In this document: piece after piece, positions 1 through 7,613 of the stretch | How positions within the stretch are numbered: the stretch's first letter is position 1 | How the letters are laid out: every line of letters starts with the position of its first letter | Assembly: GCA_964453435.1 (NCBI GenBank) | Contig: CAYVQZ010000054.1 | Coordinates: forward strand, 1 to 34,963 | Reading direction: 5' to 3' | Origin: CAYVQZ01 sp964453435 | GTDB taxonomy: Bacteria; Abyssobacteria; SURF-5 | DNA: 34,963 nucleotides | Made by a program: the position numbers and the translations under genes | The notes under the pieces: model-generated | Told to the model about the DNA's origin: nothing | Seen by the model: the letters and a program-made list of their open reading frames with translations, nothing else | The model's database searches: none

Positions 1-240
1 AAGAGCGGTGACCGGTCCCTAAAATAACGCAAAAGACATTTTTGCGAAGGAAATTCGTGTGCTTACTTGACAGGGGGACCTTTAATGGGCGACCCCTTTG
101 TTTTCCTTTGTTTTCTTCGTCGGCGTTGGCGCCATTCGTGTTCCAGGCGGTTGGTTGCGGCTGCGCCGCGTGAATCTGCGGTTGAAAAATCCTTCTTGAA
201 TTCTTTCCATCGCTCTTCCACCATTGCGGTGAAGAGAACG
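1..240. other. Window edge, no gene seen
   Basis: No convincing coding sequence is visible here; the open frames lack a ribosome binding site and recognisable protein character. A 16-base string at 168-183 (GCGTGAATCTGCGGTT) recurs in reverse complement at 34864-34879 near the other end of the window, beside similar T-rich TTGTTTTC strings. This suggests that part of the stretch is a decayed copy of a dispersed intergenic repeat. Confidence 0.4.
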
Positions 241-269
241 TTGACAAGAGAGCGCGTGTCTGATATTAT
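241..269 (+). promoter_or_regulatory. Sigma70-type promoter of the tetR operon
   Basis: A perfect -35 box TTGACA (241-246) is followed by a 17-base spacer and a -10 box TATTAT (264-269, 5 of 6 to consensus). Transcription would start near 276, inside the palindrome at 271-286 and about 95 bases before the regulator's probable GTG start. Spacing and box quality make this one of the two best promoters in the window. Confidence 0.75.
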
Positions 270-270
270 A

Positions 271-286
271 TGTAACAAGTGTTACA
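271..286. promoter_or_regulatory. Palindromic operator, probable TetR autoregulation site
   Basis: TGTAAC-AAGT-GTTACA is a perfect inverted repeat with 6-base arms. It starts one base after the -10 box and covers the expected transcription start, where a bound dimer would block RNA polymerase. TetR-family proteins commonly bind such palindromes upstream of their own genes, so autorepression by the product of 371-973 is the simplest inference. A degenerate relative lies at 32902-32917. Confidence 0.65.
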
Positions 287-370
287 GATATCCAACATAG
301 GATGTGTTTGTTTCGCGCGCGCCGAGGGATGTTCCGGCGGAGGAATATCGGATTCAGAAAAGAGGGAACC

Positions 371-973
371 GTGGCAAGAAGAAGCATAGCGGAGATCAGG
401 AAGGAGGAAATTCTCGAGGCGTTCTACACGGTCGTGGCGGAAAAAGGCTTTACGAAAGCTTCAATTCGTGAAATCGCCAAACACGCCGGATGCAGCTACA
501 GGATGCTGCTGCACTATTTCAAAAGTAAGGAAGAGATCGTCCTGGCCGCCCAGGAACAGCTCATGAGTGTTTACGGGGCCGACCTCCGGCCGGGATTGCT
601 GGACAAATCCAAGAGCGCCACCGACCGTTTGAACTTCATGTTTTCCTATTTCAGCGATCTTGAACGCTTCTCCCTTGATTTCTGTCGTGCCTGGGTTGAG
701 TTTTGGGCGCTTACAAAGGTCCATCCCTCCATTTCCAGGGGCATGCAAAAGGTGTACGAGGATATCAAAACTCTCCTCGAGGATATTATCCGTGACGGAA
801 TCAAAACAGGAGAATTCAGAAAGGTGAACCCTGAAATTACGACGAATCTTATTCTCGCGACCTCCGAAGGATTAACGATGCTTTGGTCGGTGAATACCGA
901 GAACACGCCGGTGGAAACAGTGAACGATCACATCTCAGAGTTTTGTCTGAGTTACTTGAAAAAGGGCAATTGA
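371..973 (+). CDS. TetR/AcrR-family transcriptional regulator
   Basis: This 200-residue protein has the TetR N-terminal helix-turn-helix: a helix (RKEEILEAFYTVVAEKGF), then TKASIREIAKHAGCSYRMLLHYF and the K-SKEEI ending at about residues 10-55. The rest is an all-helical ligand and dimerisation domain with no recognisable ligand signature. I chose the GTG at 371 because AGAGGG lies just upstream and the protein then begins directly before the DNA-binding domain; an upstream ATG at 302 would add 23 Arg-rich residues untypical of the family. It is the first gene of a probable operon with the FAD oxidoreductase and the DUF362 protein. The promoter and palindrome at 241-286 suggest autorepression. 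The inducer is unknown. Confidence 0.9.
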   Translation: MARRSIAEIRKEEILEAFYTVVAEKGFTKASIREIAKHAGCSYRMLLHYFKSKEEIVLAAQEQLMSVYGADLRPGLLDKSKSATDRLNFMFSYFSDLERFSLDFCRAWVEFWALTKVHPSISRGMQKVYEDIKTLLEDIIRDGIKTGEFRKVNPEITTNLILATSEGLTMLWSVNTENTPVETVNDHISEFCLSYLKKGN

Positions 974-1082
974 GCGGTTTACTCGGGCGCTGATTGTGGA
1001 TTCTCGATCTAAGGCTTTGACGTGCGTTATGGCGAACAAATATGGATTGACCGCGAGAGACGTCAAGATGGGGAGAAAGGAT

Positions 1083-2399
1083 ATGGAAAACAGAAAAGTC
1101 ATTATTGTGGGGGCGGGCATCGGAGGCCTTGCTGCGGGCTACTGGCTCTGCCGGAGGGGATATGCGGTTGAGATTCTTGAGGCAACCAACCGGCCCGGCG
1201 GTCGCATGGCATTTCTGGAGCGCAAGGGGGACCGCGTTGACGTCGGCGCCCAATTTTATCATTCCAACTACCGGTATGCGTTCGAGCTGGCGAATGCGGC
1301 CAACCTGAGCCATTCCTGGCGTCCCATCAAAGGAAAAACCCAGTTCTCTCTCAAAGACGGTTCGACCCAGCTTTTCGGCCATCGAGACCCCTACATGAAG
1401 ATGCTCGGCGTGCGGGGCAACCTGCAGCTCTACTGGTTTCTCATCAAGTATTTTCTGCTGGGCAAACGCTTCCCGATGTATCGGATCGCCAGAGACATCC
1501 CCGAGTATGACAACGTGATGCCGCTCGACCTGTACCCGAAGCCCGAGGACCAGCCGATAAGGGATTACATCGTCACCGTGGTAAGTCAGGGCGAGAATAC
1601 GGGGATGCCGGAGTGGCTCAACCTGTACCATTACCTCCATCAATTTCGCATGACCATGTTGACGGATTTTGTTAGTCTGACGCGCGGCGTGGGCTCTCTC
1701 ACCGAGGAACTGGCAAAACAACTGCCGGTGCAGTATGAATCGCCCGTGCGGCAGCTGGTGATGGAAAAAGGCAGGGTGGCAGGAGTCCAGATGGAGGAAC
1801 GGGGAGAGGTGAAGAAGGCCGGGCACGTGATTGTCGCGGTAGCCCCGCCTTCGGCCGCCCGCCTGATGCCCGAAGAGCTTGAAGAACAGAAGGAGTTTTT
1901 CGACTCGATCGTTTACGCGCCGCTCCCGATGCCGGTCTTCTATCTTGACCGCCCGCTCCGCAACGATGTCTGGAACTATTTCAACGACCCGGGCCTGAAG
2001 AAAACCTTCTGGTTTGCGATCGATGCGTGGGCCAAGGTTCCCGAGATGGTACCGAGCGGCAGGAGTATCCTGACGGGATGGTCCGGTCATCCGCTGACGC
2101 TGGACCTCATTGACCAACCGGACGAAGAAATCCTCAAGAAAGCGCAGGAAGACATCGATGTGATGGTTCCGGGCTTTTCCAAGTGGGTGGAGGAGGCCAC
2201 GGTATTTCGACATCCCTACGCGACCGCCCGGTATCCCGTCGGCTCTTACGGGCGAGTGTTGGATTTCAAAAAGAAGGCCGGCCAACTAAAGGGGGTTTCG
2301 TTCGTGAGCGACCTCTTCGGCGGTTCCGCCATGGAAGGAGCGATGGCGAGCGCAGCGGAGGCGGTCAGCGGCGTGTGTCAATGGGGAGGCACGAAATGA
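1083..2399 (+). CDS. FAD-dependent oxidoreductase, phytoene desaturase/amine oxidase-like
   Basis: This 438-residue protein opens with a Rossmann dinucleotide-binding fold: VIIVGAGIGGLAAG at about residues 5-18, an acidic residue closing strand 2 (EILEA), and the following GGRM motif of the amine oxidase/phytoene desaturase/protoporphyrinogen oxidase superfamily. A second FAD-contact region appears near the C terminus (FGGSAMEGAMASAAEAV). It is soluble, with no signal peptide or membrane span. ATG 1083 is preferred because it begins the Rossmann domain and has GGGAG upstream; in-frame starts at 996 and 1068 would add a tail not expected in the family. It follows tetR by about 110 bases and overlaps the DUF362 gene by ATGA, which indicates translational coupling. 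The substrate cannot be read from the sequence; carotenoid or other polyene substrates are only a family-based possibility. Confidence 0.88.
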   Translation: MENRKVIIVGAGIGGLAAGYWLCRRGYAVEILEATNRPGGRMAFLERKGDRVDVGAQFYHSNYRYAFELANAANLSHSWRPIKGKTQFSLKDGSTQLFGHRDPYMKMLGVRGNLQLYWFLIKYFLLGKRFPMYRIARDIPEYDNVMPLDLYPKPEDQPIRDYIVTVVSQGENTGMPEWLNLYHYLHQFRMTMLTDFVSLTRGVGSLTEELAKQLPVQYESPVRQLVMEKGRVAGVQMEERGEVKKAGHVIVAVAPPSAARLMPEELEEQKEFFDSIVYAPLPMPVFYLDRPLRNDVWNYFNDPGLKKTFWFAIDAWAKVPEMVPSGRSILTGWSGHPLTLDLIDQPDEEILKKAQEDIDVMVPGFSKWVEEATVFRHPYATARYPVGSYGRVLDFKKKAGQLKGVSFVSDLFGGSAMEGAMASAAEAVSGVCQWGGTK

Positions 2400-3751
2400 T
2401 GAAGCCAACAATGGGCAGGTACGGCATAATGAAACCAATCGTCTCTATCGTACGATACAAGGACGTTGCTTCGGTGGCCAACGCAATTCAGCTGTGCGAG
2501 GGCTTCAAGGCGCTCAAGCCGAGCCACATGGTGTTGCTTAAGCCCAACATCTGCACGGCGGGCGGAGGCTTCATCCCACCGTACGGAACCGTCACCACGA
2601 CCGCGGTTGTGGAGGGGACGGTGCGTGCGTTGAAGGACTTTGGCGTCAAAGACATCAGCATCGGCGAGGGAACGGTGACCGACGAACTCGGCACAAACAC
2701 CATGAAGGGCTACCGGTGGATTCATCTGAATCGGTTGGCCAAGAAGTATGGCGTCAAACTCGTCGATTTCAACGCCGGCCCTCACAAGAAGTTCACCGTT
2801 GAGGACGTGCCCATGAACATTGCGGAGGCGGCGCTGGATACGGATTTCTTCATAAACCTGCCCGTTCTCAAAACTCACCAGGATGCAAGGGTCTCGCTTG
2901 CAGGAAAGAATCTCAAGGGCTGCATGAGCCTGGCGTCGAAGAGGTTCTTCCACGGGGAGCACGGCACGATTCATTACCGCATCTCTCGCTTGATGGAAGC
3001 CGTGCCGCAGCATCTGGTTATCATCGACGGCATCTATGCGATGGAGAAGGGGCCCGACGCCACCATCGGCACGGGACGTCCACGCGGAATCATTGCGGCA
3101 TCAACCGACTTTTTGGCAGCCGACGCCGTGGGAGTGCGTCTGCTAGGAGCGGCGCCGACCGAGGCTGAACATCTGCGCCTTTATGCCGAACGCCACGGCA
3201 GGATGGACATAATTGAGGACCCCGGCGCCGTAGAGGTCCGAGGCGAACGCATCGAGGACCATGCGCAATATCTTGAGTGGCGTTCGATAGCTGCCGAGGA
3301 CATGCCGGCTTCAGGGCACACCGGTTATAAGGTGCTGGCTTTTACCGACGCCGCATGCTCGCAATGTTTCGCCAACCTGTCCGGGCCGTCCATGCTGATG
3401 GCGGCCTTAAGCCGGAGCCAGGATTTCAACGACCTGAGGATAATCTTTGGGAAAAGCTACAAGGAAGAGCGCAACTCGCCGCGCACGCTCCTATTCGGCA
3501 ACTGCGCCATCAAGTACAATAAGCATCTCGATAAAGCCATAAGACTCGAGGGATGCCCGCCCAAGTTCTGGACGTCGTTCTTTTTCTTGACCGGGCAGAT
3601 GCAGAGCCTGCCGGGCAGAATCGCCTTCTACGGCCGGACCGCGGTTTATCTTCTCAAGGTTTCCCTTGGCATCGGGCTATTACCACTGCCGCGGTTTCAA
3701 ATTTACAAGAATAACCCGGACTACCAGATAAAGCACTTCAGGCTCGCATGA
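2396..3751 (+). CDS. DUF362 domain protein
   Basis: This 451-residue protein carries the DUF362 core over about residues 12-300, with features such as LLKPNICTA near the start, the GEGTV stretch, DTDFFINLPVLKTH, and the AGKNLKGCMSLASKRFFHG segment. The C-terminal third has a CxxC (ACSQC), then GNC and EGCPP, spacing that could bind an iron-sulfur cluster; that is inference. The start is ambiguous: ATG 2396 overlaps the previous stop as ATGA and has GGGGAGG upstream, while ATG 2429 would start the protein at MKPIVSIVRYKD. Family members are poorly characterised and several are linked to anaerobic or metal-centre metabolism. Its coupling to an FAD oxidoreductase suggests a shared pathway or an electron-transfer role. 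No specific reaction is claimed. Confidence 0.85.
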   Translation: MMKPTMGRYGIMKPIVSIVRYKDVASVANAIQLCEGFKALKPSHMVLLKPNICTAGGGFIPPYGTVTTTAVVEGTVRALKDFGVKDISIGEGTVTDELGTNTMKGYRWIHLNRLAKKYGVKLVDFNAGPHKKFTVEDVPMNIAEAALDTDFFINLPVLKTHQDARVSLAGKNLKGCMSLASKRFFHGEHGTIHYRISRLMEAVPQHLVIIDGIYAMEKGPDATIGTGRPRGIIAASTDFLAADAVGVRLLGAAPTEAEHLRLYAERHGRMDIIEDPGAVEVRGERIEDHAQYLEWRSIAAEDMPASGHTGYKVLAFTDAACSQCFANLSGPSMLMAALSRSQDFNDLRIIFGKSYKEERNSPRTLLFGNCAIKYNKHLDKAIRLEGCPPKFWTSFFFLTGQMQSLPGRIAFYGRTAVYLLKVSLGIGLLPLPRFQIYKNNPDYQIKHFRLA

Positions 3752-3869
3752 CAAAAAAGTCACATTGTCAAGACACTCGTTTCACGCCGCAAACAGGAGA
3801 AATGACGATGGGAACACCGAGTGGGTTACCGTTTGGGCGTTGACTTTTCATCCGGAGAGATTTCACCCG

Positions 3870-3975
3870 CCTCGTGCCCGTAAATCTGGTACGTTCCCCT
3901 TCGCTTGGCAATCATGCGACAGTCTCAAGGCTTGTTGTTCGGGAAAATGTGCAATCGCGGGACGGATTCACCGGT
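3870..3975. repeat. Dispersed intergenic repeat, family A, copy 1
   Basis: In reverse complement this contains GACTGTCGCATGATTGCC followed by AAGCGAAGGGGAA, the core shared with 17776-17827, 24402-24453 and 13636-13667. The string at 3951-3970 is the reverse complement, with one mismatch, of a segment at 8676-8696 and 24325-24345. CGTGCCCGTAAATCTGG near 3873 also recurs near 13470. The rest of the 358-base gap 3752-4109 shows no gene. Confidence 0.65.
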
Positions 3976-4109
3976 GGTTCCGCCGCCGGCCTTGATTCCC
4001 GGGGGCGGCGATGGTAAGATTAGTCGTCACACCCCGATCATCCCAAGGTGTTTTTTTCGTGTTCACCATTTATATCTGCTGGTCCCCCAGGTTCGACGAA
4101 GGAATTGAA

Positions 4110-5204
4110 ATGTATCGACCGCCCCTTTTTCGCGCGTATCCCGAGCTCGGAGAGAAGGTTCCTTTTATCCACATGGGCAAATACCCTACGCGAGTTCACA
4201 CATTGGAGAGGTTGGGGGAGTGTCTCAACTGCCCGCAGTTGTGGATAAAGCGGGATGACGAATCGAGCGAGATATACGGCGGGAACAAAGTTCGCATGAT
4301 GGAATTTGTCCTCGCCGATGCGAAGAAGAAAAAACGGAGCGCCCTGATTTGCTGGGGCGCCCTGGGTTCAAATCAGGTGCTGGCCTCATGCATTTACGGG
4401 CACCACTTGGGATTTACGGATATCTCAGCCGTATTCAATCAGCAGCCGATTCATGACTATGTTCGTCGCAACTTGCTCATTGACGCCTCGCTCGGAGCGC
4501 GCATGGACTACGCTCGGAATTCGGCCGAGCTTATGCTGAAGCTTCTATTTCTCTACCTGAAGAATATGAATCCGTTTACCGGAAAGCGTCCGTATCTTGT
4601 GCCGCTGGTCGGCTCATCCGCTCTGAGCTGTTTGGGCTATGTGAACGCCGTTTTCGAGCTCAAGGAACAGATCGAGGCGGGCGTAATTCCCGAGCCGGAT
4701 TACATATTTGTTACGGTCGGAACGGGGGGCACGATGGCGGGACTGGAACTCGGGGTTCACCTGGCCGATTTGAAGAGCAGGGTGGTAGGGGTGCGGGTGC
4801 TGGACCGGATTTTCGCGAATGAGCGCATTATTGCATGGGAGATCAACCGCACGCTGGCTCTCTTGAAGCGGTGTGGCTGCGCGGCGCACTGTCCGAAATG
4901 CAGCGCGGCGGACATCATGCTCGAGCACGAGTTTTTTGGAGAAGCCTACGCCGGGCCGACAGAAGAGGGAGGGGAAGCCATCCGCACAGCAATGGAGACG
5001 GAGGGCCTTTCGTTGGATGTGACGTACACCGGCAAGACGATGGCAGCCCTGATGGATTTTATCAAGCGGAACCGGAGCAACGACAAGGTTTTCCTCTTCT
5101 GGCACACCCTGAACTCGGTTGACCTGAACCCGTTCCTTGAGAATGCGCCAGACCCGAAAGAACTCCCGCGGAAGTTTCATCGCTATTTCGACGAGGCTTC
5201 CTGA
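4110..5204 (+). CDS. PLP-dependent D-cysteine desulfhydrase/ACC deaminase-like enzyme
   Basis: This 364-residue enzyme has the fold type II PLP (tryptophan synthase beta) architecture. The PLP lysine is probably K60 in YGGNKVRMMEF, the family Ser-Asn-Gln motif is GSNQ at 86-89, the glycine-rich phosphate loop is VGTGGTMAGL at 203-212, and FWHTLNS lies near the C terminus. These match D-cysteine desulfhydrase and 1-aminocyclopropane-1-carboxylate deaminase relatives, which open or eliminate small amino acids to give a 2-oxo acid and ammonia. ATG 4110 is supported by GAAGGA six bases upstream; longer frames start with non-family sequence. An odd feature is a cluster of four cysteines, C255, C257, C261 and C264, which could bind a metal. 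It appears monocistronic between a family A repeat and a convergent minus-strand gene. The exact substrate is uncertain. Confidence 0.85.
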   Translation: MYRPPLFRAYPELGEKVPFIHMGKYPTRVHTLERLGECLNCPQLWIKRDDESSEIYGGNKVRMMEFVLADAKKKKRSALICWGALGSNQVLASCIYGHHLGFTDISAVFNQQPIHDYVRRNLLIDASLGARMDYARNSAELMLKLLFLYLKNMNPFTGKRPYLVPLVGSSALSCLGYVNAVFELKEQIEAGVIPEPDYIFVTVGTGGTMAGLELGVHLADLKSRVVGVRVLDRIFANERIIAWEINRTLALLKRCGCAAHCPKCSAADIMLEHEFFGEAYAGPTEEGGEAIRTAMETEGLSLDVTYTGKTMAALMDFIKRNRSNDKVFLFWHTLNSVDLNPFLENAPDPKELPRKFHRYFDEAS

Positions 5205-5386
5205 GGCCGTGAGGCCCGGGACCTGCCACCCGAAGGAAACCGAGCATTAAGCGCGCGGCTCCTTGCGGAACCGTATATACGGCAATGCCTTACGGACGGG
5301 CAAAAAGCTCCGCCCCCGCCAAGATGACGCTCTTTTTGTTGCACACGGCTTCCCGTCGAGCAGAAGGTTCGGCCCCGTCTCCGCAG

Positions 5387-6376
5387 CTATTCCGGAAGGA
5401 ACCGTTCGATTTTTGCATTTTCCTCGAGGGTGTCGATGTACTCGGTTACTTCCTTCTGCAGTTCCTGCTGCTTGAGAAACTCCATGATTCTGGGCTGAAC
5501 GTCTTCGTATTTTATGGTCGATTCGGGTTCTTTATCGGTCACTCGTATCAGGTGGTACCCGAATCTGGTTTCAATAATATCGCTTGTCTGTCCCGGCTCG
5601 AGAGCGAATGCGGCATCTTCGAAGGGTTTCACCATTTGTCCACGCCTGAAGTAACCGAGGTCGCCGCCGTTCGCGGCGCTCGGGCACTGAGAAAATTCCT
5701 TGGCGAGCGCGCCGAAATCTTCACCCTTTTCGAGTTTCTTTTGAATTTTCGCGAGTTCTTCGCGGGCTTTCGCTCTTTCCGATTCATCTGCATCGGGTTG
5801 AAACTGAATCAGAATGTGGCTGGCTTTGACCCGCTCCGGTTTCTTGAACGCGTCCGGGTTTGTGTCGTAGTAGGCCTTCGTTTCTTCTTCAGAGACCGCG
5901 ATGTTCCGGGCGATCTCTTTGTCGATAAGTTCTTCCACCGCCTCGGACCTCTCGTATTCGGAGCGGAGGGTCGCCTCGGAGAGATTCATTTTCGCCAATG
6001 CCGCCCTGAATTCAGCCTCGCTCGGGAATTGCTTTTTCACAGTGGTCATCTGCTCGTCGATCTCGGCGCTGTCAATCCGAATCCCCTCTTCCTGGCTTTT
6101 CTGATAAAGCAATTCATTGGCGATAAGGCTGTCAAGCACTTCTTTCTTGATCTCGGGCGTTGCGGCGGCGCCGATGGGCTTTCCGGCCATCAGGGATTGG
6201 CGTTGAACGCGACTCATTGCATTGTCGAACGTCGCTTTCGTAATGACTGTTCCGTTCACGACCGCCACTTTGGAATCCGCTTCCGAGCTTTCTTCCGCCG
6301 TTGCGAACGAAACGAAGCCCACAAGGACAAGGACTGAAACCACCAACCATATTGTGCTTCTACTTCTCGCGTGCAT
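5387..6376 (-). CDS. SurA/PpiC-type periplasmic peptidyl-prolyl isomerase
   Basis: This 329-residue protein has a signal peptide: a charged start (MHARSRS), a hydrophobic core and a likely cleavage after FATA near residue 27. A SurA-like N-terminal helical chaperone region follows. The parvulin (PpiC) domain is at about 195-300 with RVKASHILIQF, GGDLGYFRRGQMV and FGYHLIRV. Such proteins isomerise proline bonds and escort outer-membrane or secreted proteins through the periplasm. ATG 6376 has AAGGAG about eight bases upstream and begins the signal sequence; upstream starts would bury it. It lies 111 bases downstream of the FKBP gene on the same strand, so a folding-related operon is likely. 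No odd residues were noticed. Confidence 0.9.
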   Translation of the reverse strand: MHARSRSTIWLVVSVLVLVGFVSFATAEESSEADSKVAVVNGTVITKATFDNAMSRVQRQSLMAGKPIGAAATPEIKKEVLDSLIANELLYQKSQEEGIRIDSAEIDEQMTTVKKQFPSEAEFRAALAKMNLSEATLRSEYERSEAVEELIDKEIARNIAVSEEETKAYYDTNPDAFKKPERVKASHILIQFQPDADESERAKAREELAKIQKKLEKGEDFGALAKEFSQCPSAANGGDLGYFRRGQMVKPFEDAAFALEPGQTSDIIETRFGYHLIRVTDKEPESTIKYEDVQPRIMEFLKQQELQKEVTEYIDTLEENAKIERFLPE

Positions 6377-6487
6377 AAATATCTCTCCTTCGCGCTTTTT
6401 TTCGTTATGGATTAGGAGAATGGGAGCCCACTGGGGGATATGGCGAAGACCCTTCCTAAAGGGGGTTCTTTGTCGCATTCATTATAG

Positions 6488-6916
6488 CTAGAGAATCTCG
6501 ACGAGTTGAATATCGAAAGTCAGGTCTTTTCCGGCCAGAGGATGGTTAGCGTCAAGCGTCACCTCCGATTCCGACACATCCGCGACAACGACCCCGATCA
6601 CGCGTCCTCCCTCTTGACGCATCTGCAGGTGTTGACCGACCTCGGGATCCAAATTTTCCGGAAAGCGGTCCCGGTCCACATTCACTACCAGTTCCGGTTG
6701 ATGCGGACCATAGGCTTCGTCAGCGGCAATTGTCGTGGTCTTCGATTCTTCGGGCTCCATGCCGATGATGGCTTGATCAAAGCCCTTGATTACCTGCCCG
6801 CTTCCGAGCTCGAATTCCAGCGGGTCACGACCCATGGAAGAGTCGAAAACCGTGCCGTCATCCAACTTTCCGGTATAGTGAACTTTCACGCTATCGCCGA
6901 TCTTTGCCTGTGCCAT
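6488..6916 (-). CDS. FKBP-type peptidyl-prolyl isomerase, SlyD-like
   Basis: This 142-residue protein matches the SlyD-like FKBP pattern: VHYTGKLDDGTVFDSS near residues 13-28, LEFELGSGQVIKGFDQAI, GMEPEE, then an insert-in-flap region (AYGPHQPELV) and a closing FKBP strand (LTFDIQLVEIL). FKBPs catalyse cis-trans isomerisation of prolyl bonds. There is no signal peptide, so it should act in the cytosol. It lacks the His-rich metal-binding tail of Escherichia coli SlyD. The start is well supported by AAAGGAG about seven bases upstream. It is followed by the periplasmic PpiC gene and preceded at some distance by the RRM genes on the same strand. Confidence 0.93.
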   Translation of the reverse strand: MAQAKIGDSVKVHYTGKLDDGTVFDSSMGRDPLEFELGSGQVIKGFDQAIIGMEPEESKTTTIAADEAYGPHQPELVVNVDRDRFPENLDPEVGQHLQMRQEGGRVIGVVVADVSESEVTLDANHPLAGKDLTFDIQLVEIL

Positions 6917-7100
6917 TTTTTACTCCTTTCTCATGAGTTCTCAATTGCGGTATTATTGCACCCCGTACCGCTTTTTCTTACGCAACGCCTCCTTTCCGAC
7001 TGACCGCGGAATCTCCTCATGCTGCTTATCATGGAATTTCGCGGCCAATATTCACGTTCCGGGCGATATGGCCGTCGGCCCCGGATATCATTCCAATCCT

Positions 7101-7484
7101 TTACCAGGAGCGGCCTCTTCCGCCGCCACCGCCGCCACCGCCGCGCCGGCCGCCGCCACCGCCGCCATGCCTGCCTGCATCGGACCGGCCACCGCCACCG
7201 CCGCGCCGGCCGCCGCCACCGCCACCGCCGCCGCCGCCTTCCCTGCGAGGCCGCGCCTCGTTGACCGTTAAAGGTCGCCCTCCCAGGTTCTTCCCGTTCA
7301 TTTCGGCAATAGCTTTCTGCGCCTCTGCGGCTGTGGGCATCTCGACAAAGCCGAATCCTCTCGATTCACCGCTGAACCGATCCGTGATGATCTTTGCCGA
7401 GGTGACCTGTCCGTAGGCCTCGAAGGCCTTCCGCAGGTCGTCTTCAGTCGTTTCGCGCGAAATGTTTCCCACGTAAATATTCAT
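7101..7484 (-). CDS. Glycine-rich RRM RNA-binding protein
   Basis: This 127-residue protein has one RNA recognition motif at about residues 1-78, with RNP2 IYVGNI (3-8) and RNP1 SRGFGFVEM (41-49), followed by a Gly/Arg-rich tail to the end. It resembles the cyanobacterial Rbp and plant glycine-rich RNA-binding protein architecture, whose members bind single-stranded RNA and are often cold-responsive. ATG 7484 follows GGAGG by six bases; an upstream in-frame ATG is part of that ribosome binding site. A paralogous RRM lies 129 bases upstream with the same leader arrangement, indicating duplication. The tail is encoded by near-perfect GC-rich repeats, so its length may vary between strains. Function in RNA metabolism is inferred from the family. 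Confidence 0.92.
   Translation of the reverse strand: MNIYVGNISRETTEDDLRKAFEAYGQVTSAKIITDRFSGESRGFGFVEMPTAAEAQKAIAEMNGKNLGGRPLTVNEARPRREGGGGGGGGGGRRGGGGGRSDAGRHGGGGGGRRGGGGGGGGRGRSW
7111..7240. repeat. GC-rich internal repeat encoding the Gly-rich tail
   Basis: A low-complexity tract built from CCGCCACC-like units encodes the Gly/Arg tail of the RRM protein. A 32-base segment at 7132-7163 is repeated exactly at 7192-7223, a 60-base period. Such tracts expand and contract by slippage or recombination and are also prone to assembly error. Confidence 0.8.
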
Positions 7485-7613
7485 TCTTTCCTCCATCCAA
7501 AACCGCCAAATCTTGTGGGCGCTCCGTATACTTAATCATACTGACCAGCCAAGTGATAACATCTTTCGATTCCTGCAACACAGAGCATGTTATCGTTCGA
7601 TGTGATTTCCCTC

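Noticed and set aside
67..300. Short plus-strand frame before the tetR promoter
   Set aside because: It overlaps the tetR promoter and operator and has no ribosome binding site or protein character.
3840..3868. TTGACT near 3840 as promoter of the PLP enzyme
   Set aside because: No acceptable -10 box lies 16-18 bases downstream.
7132..7223. Direct repeats as a CRISPR array
   Set aside because: They are in-frame codon repeats of the Gly-rich tail with no spacer structure.
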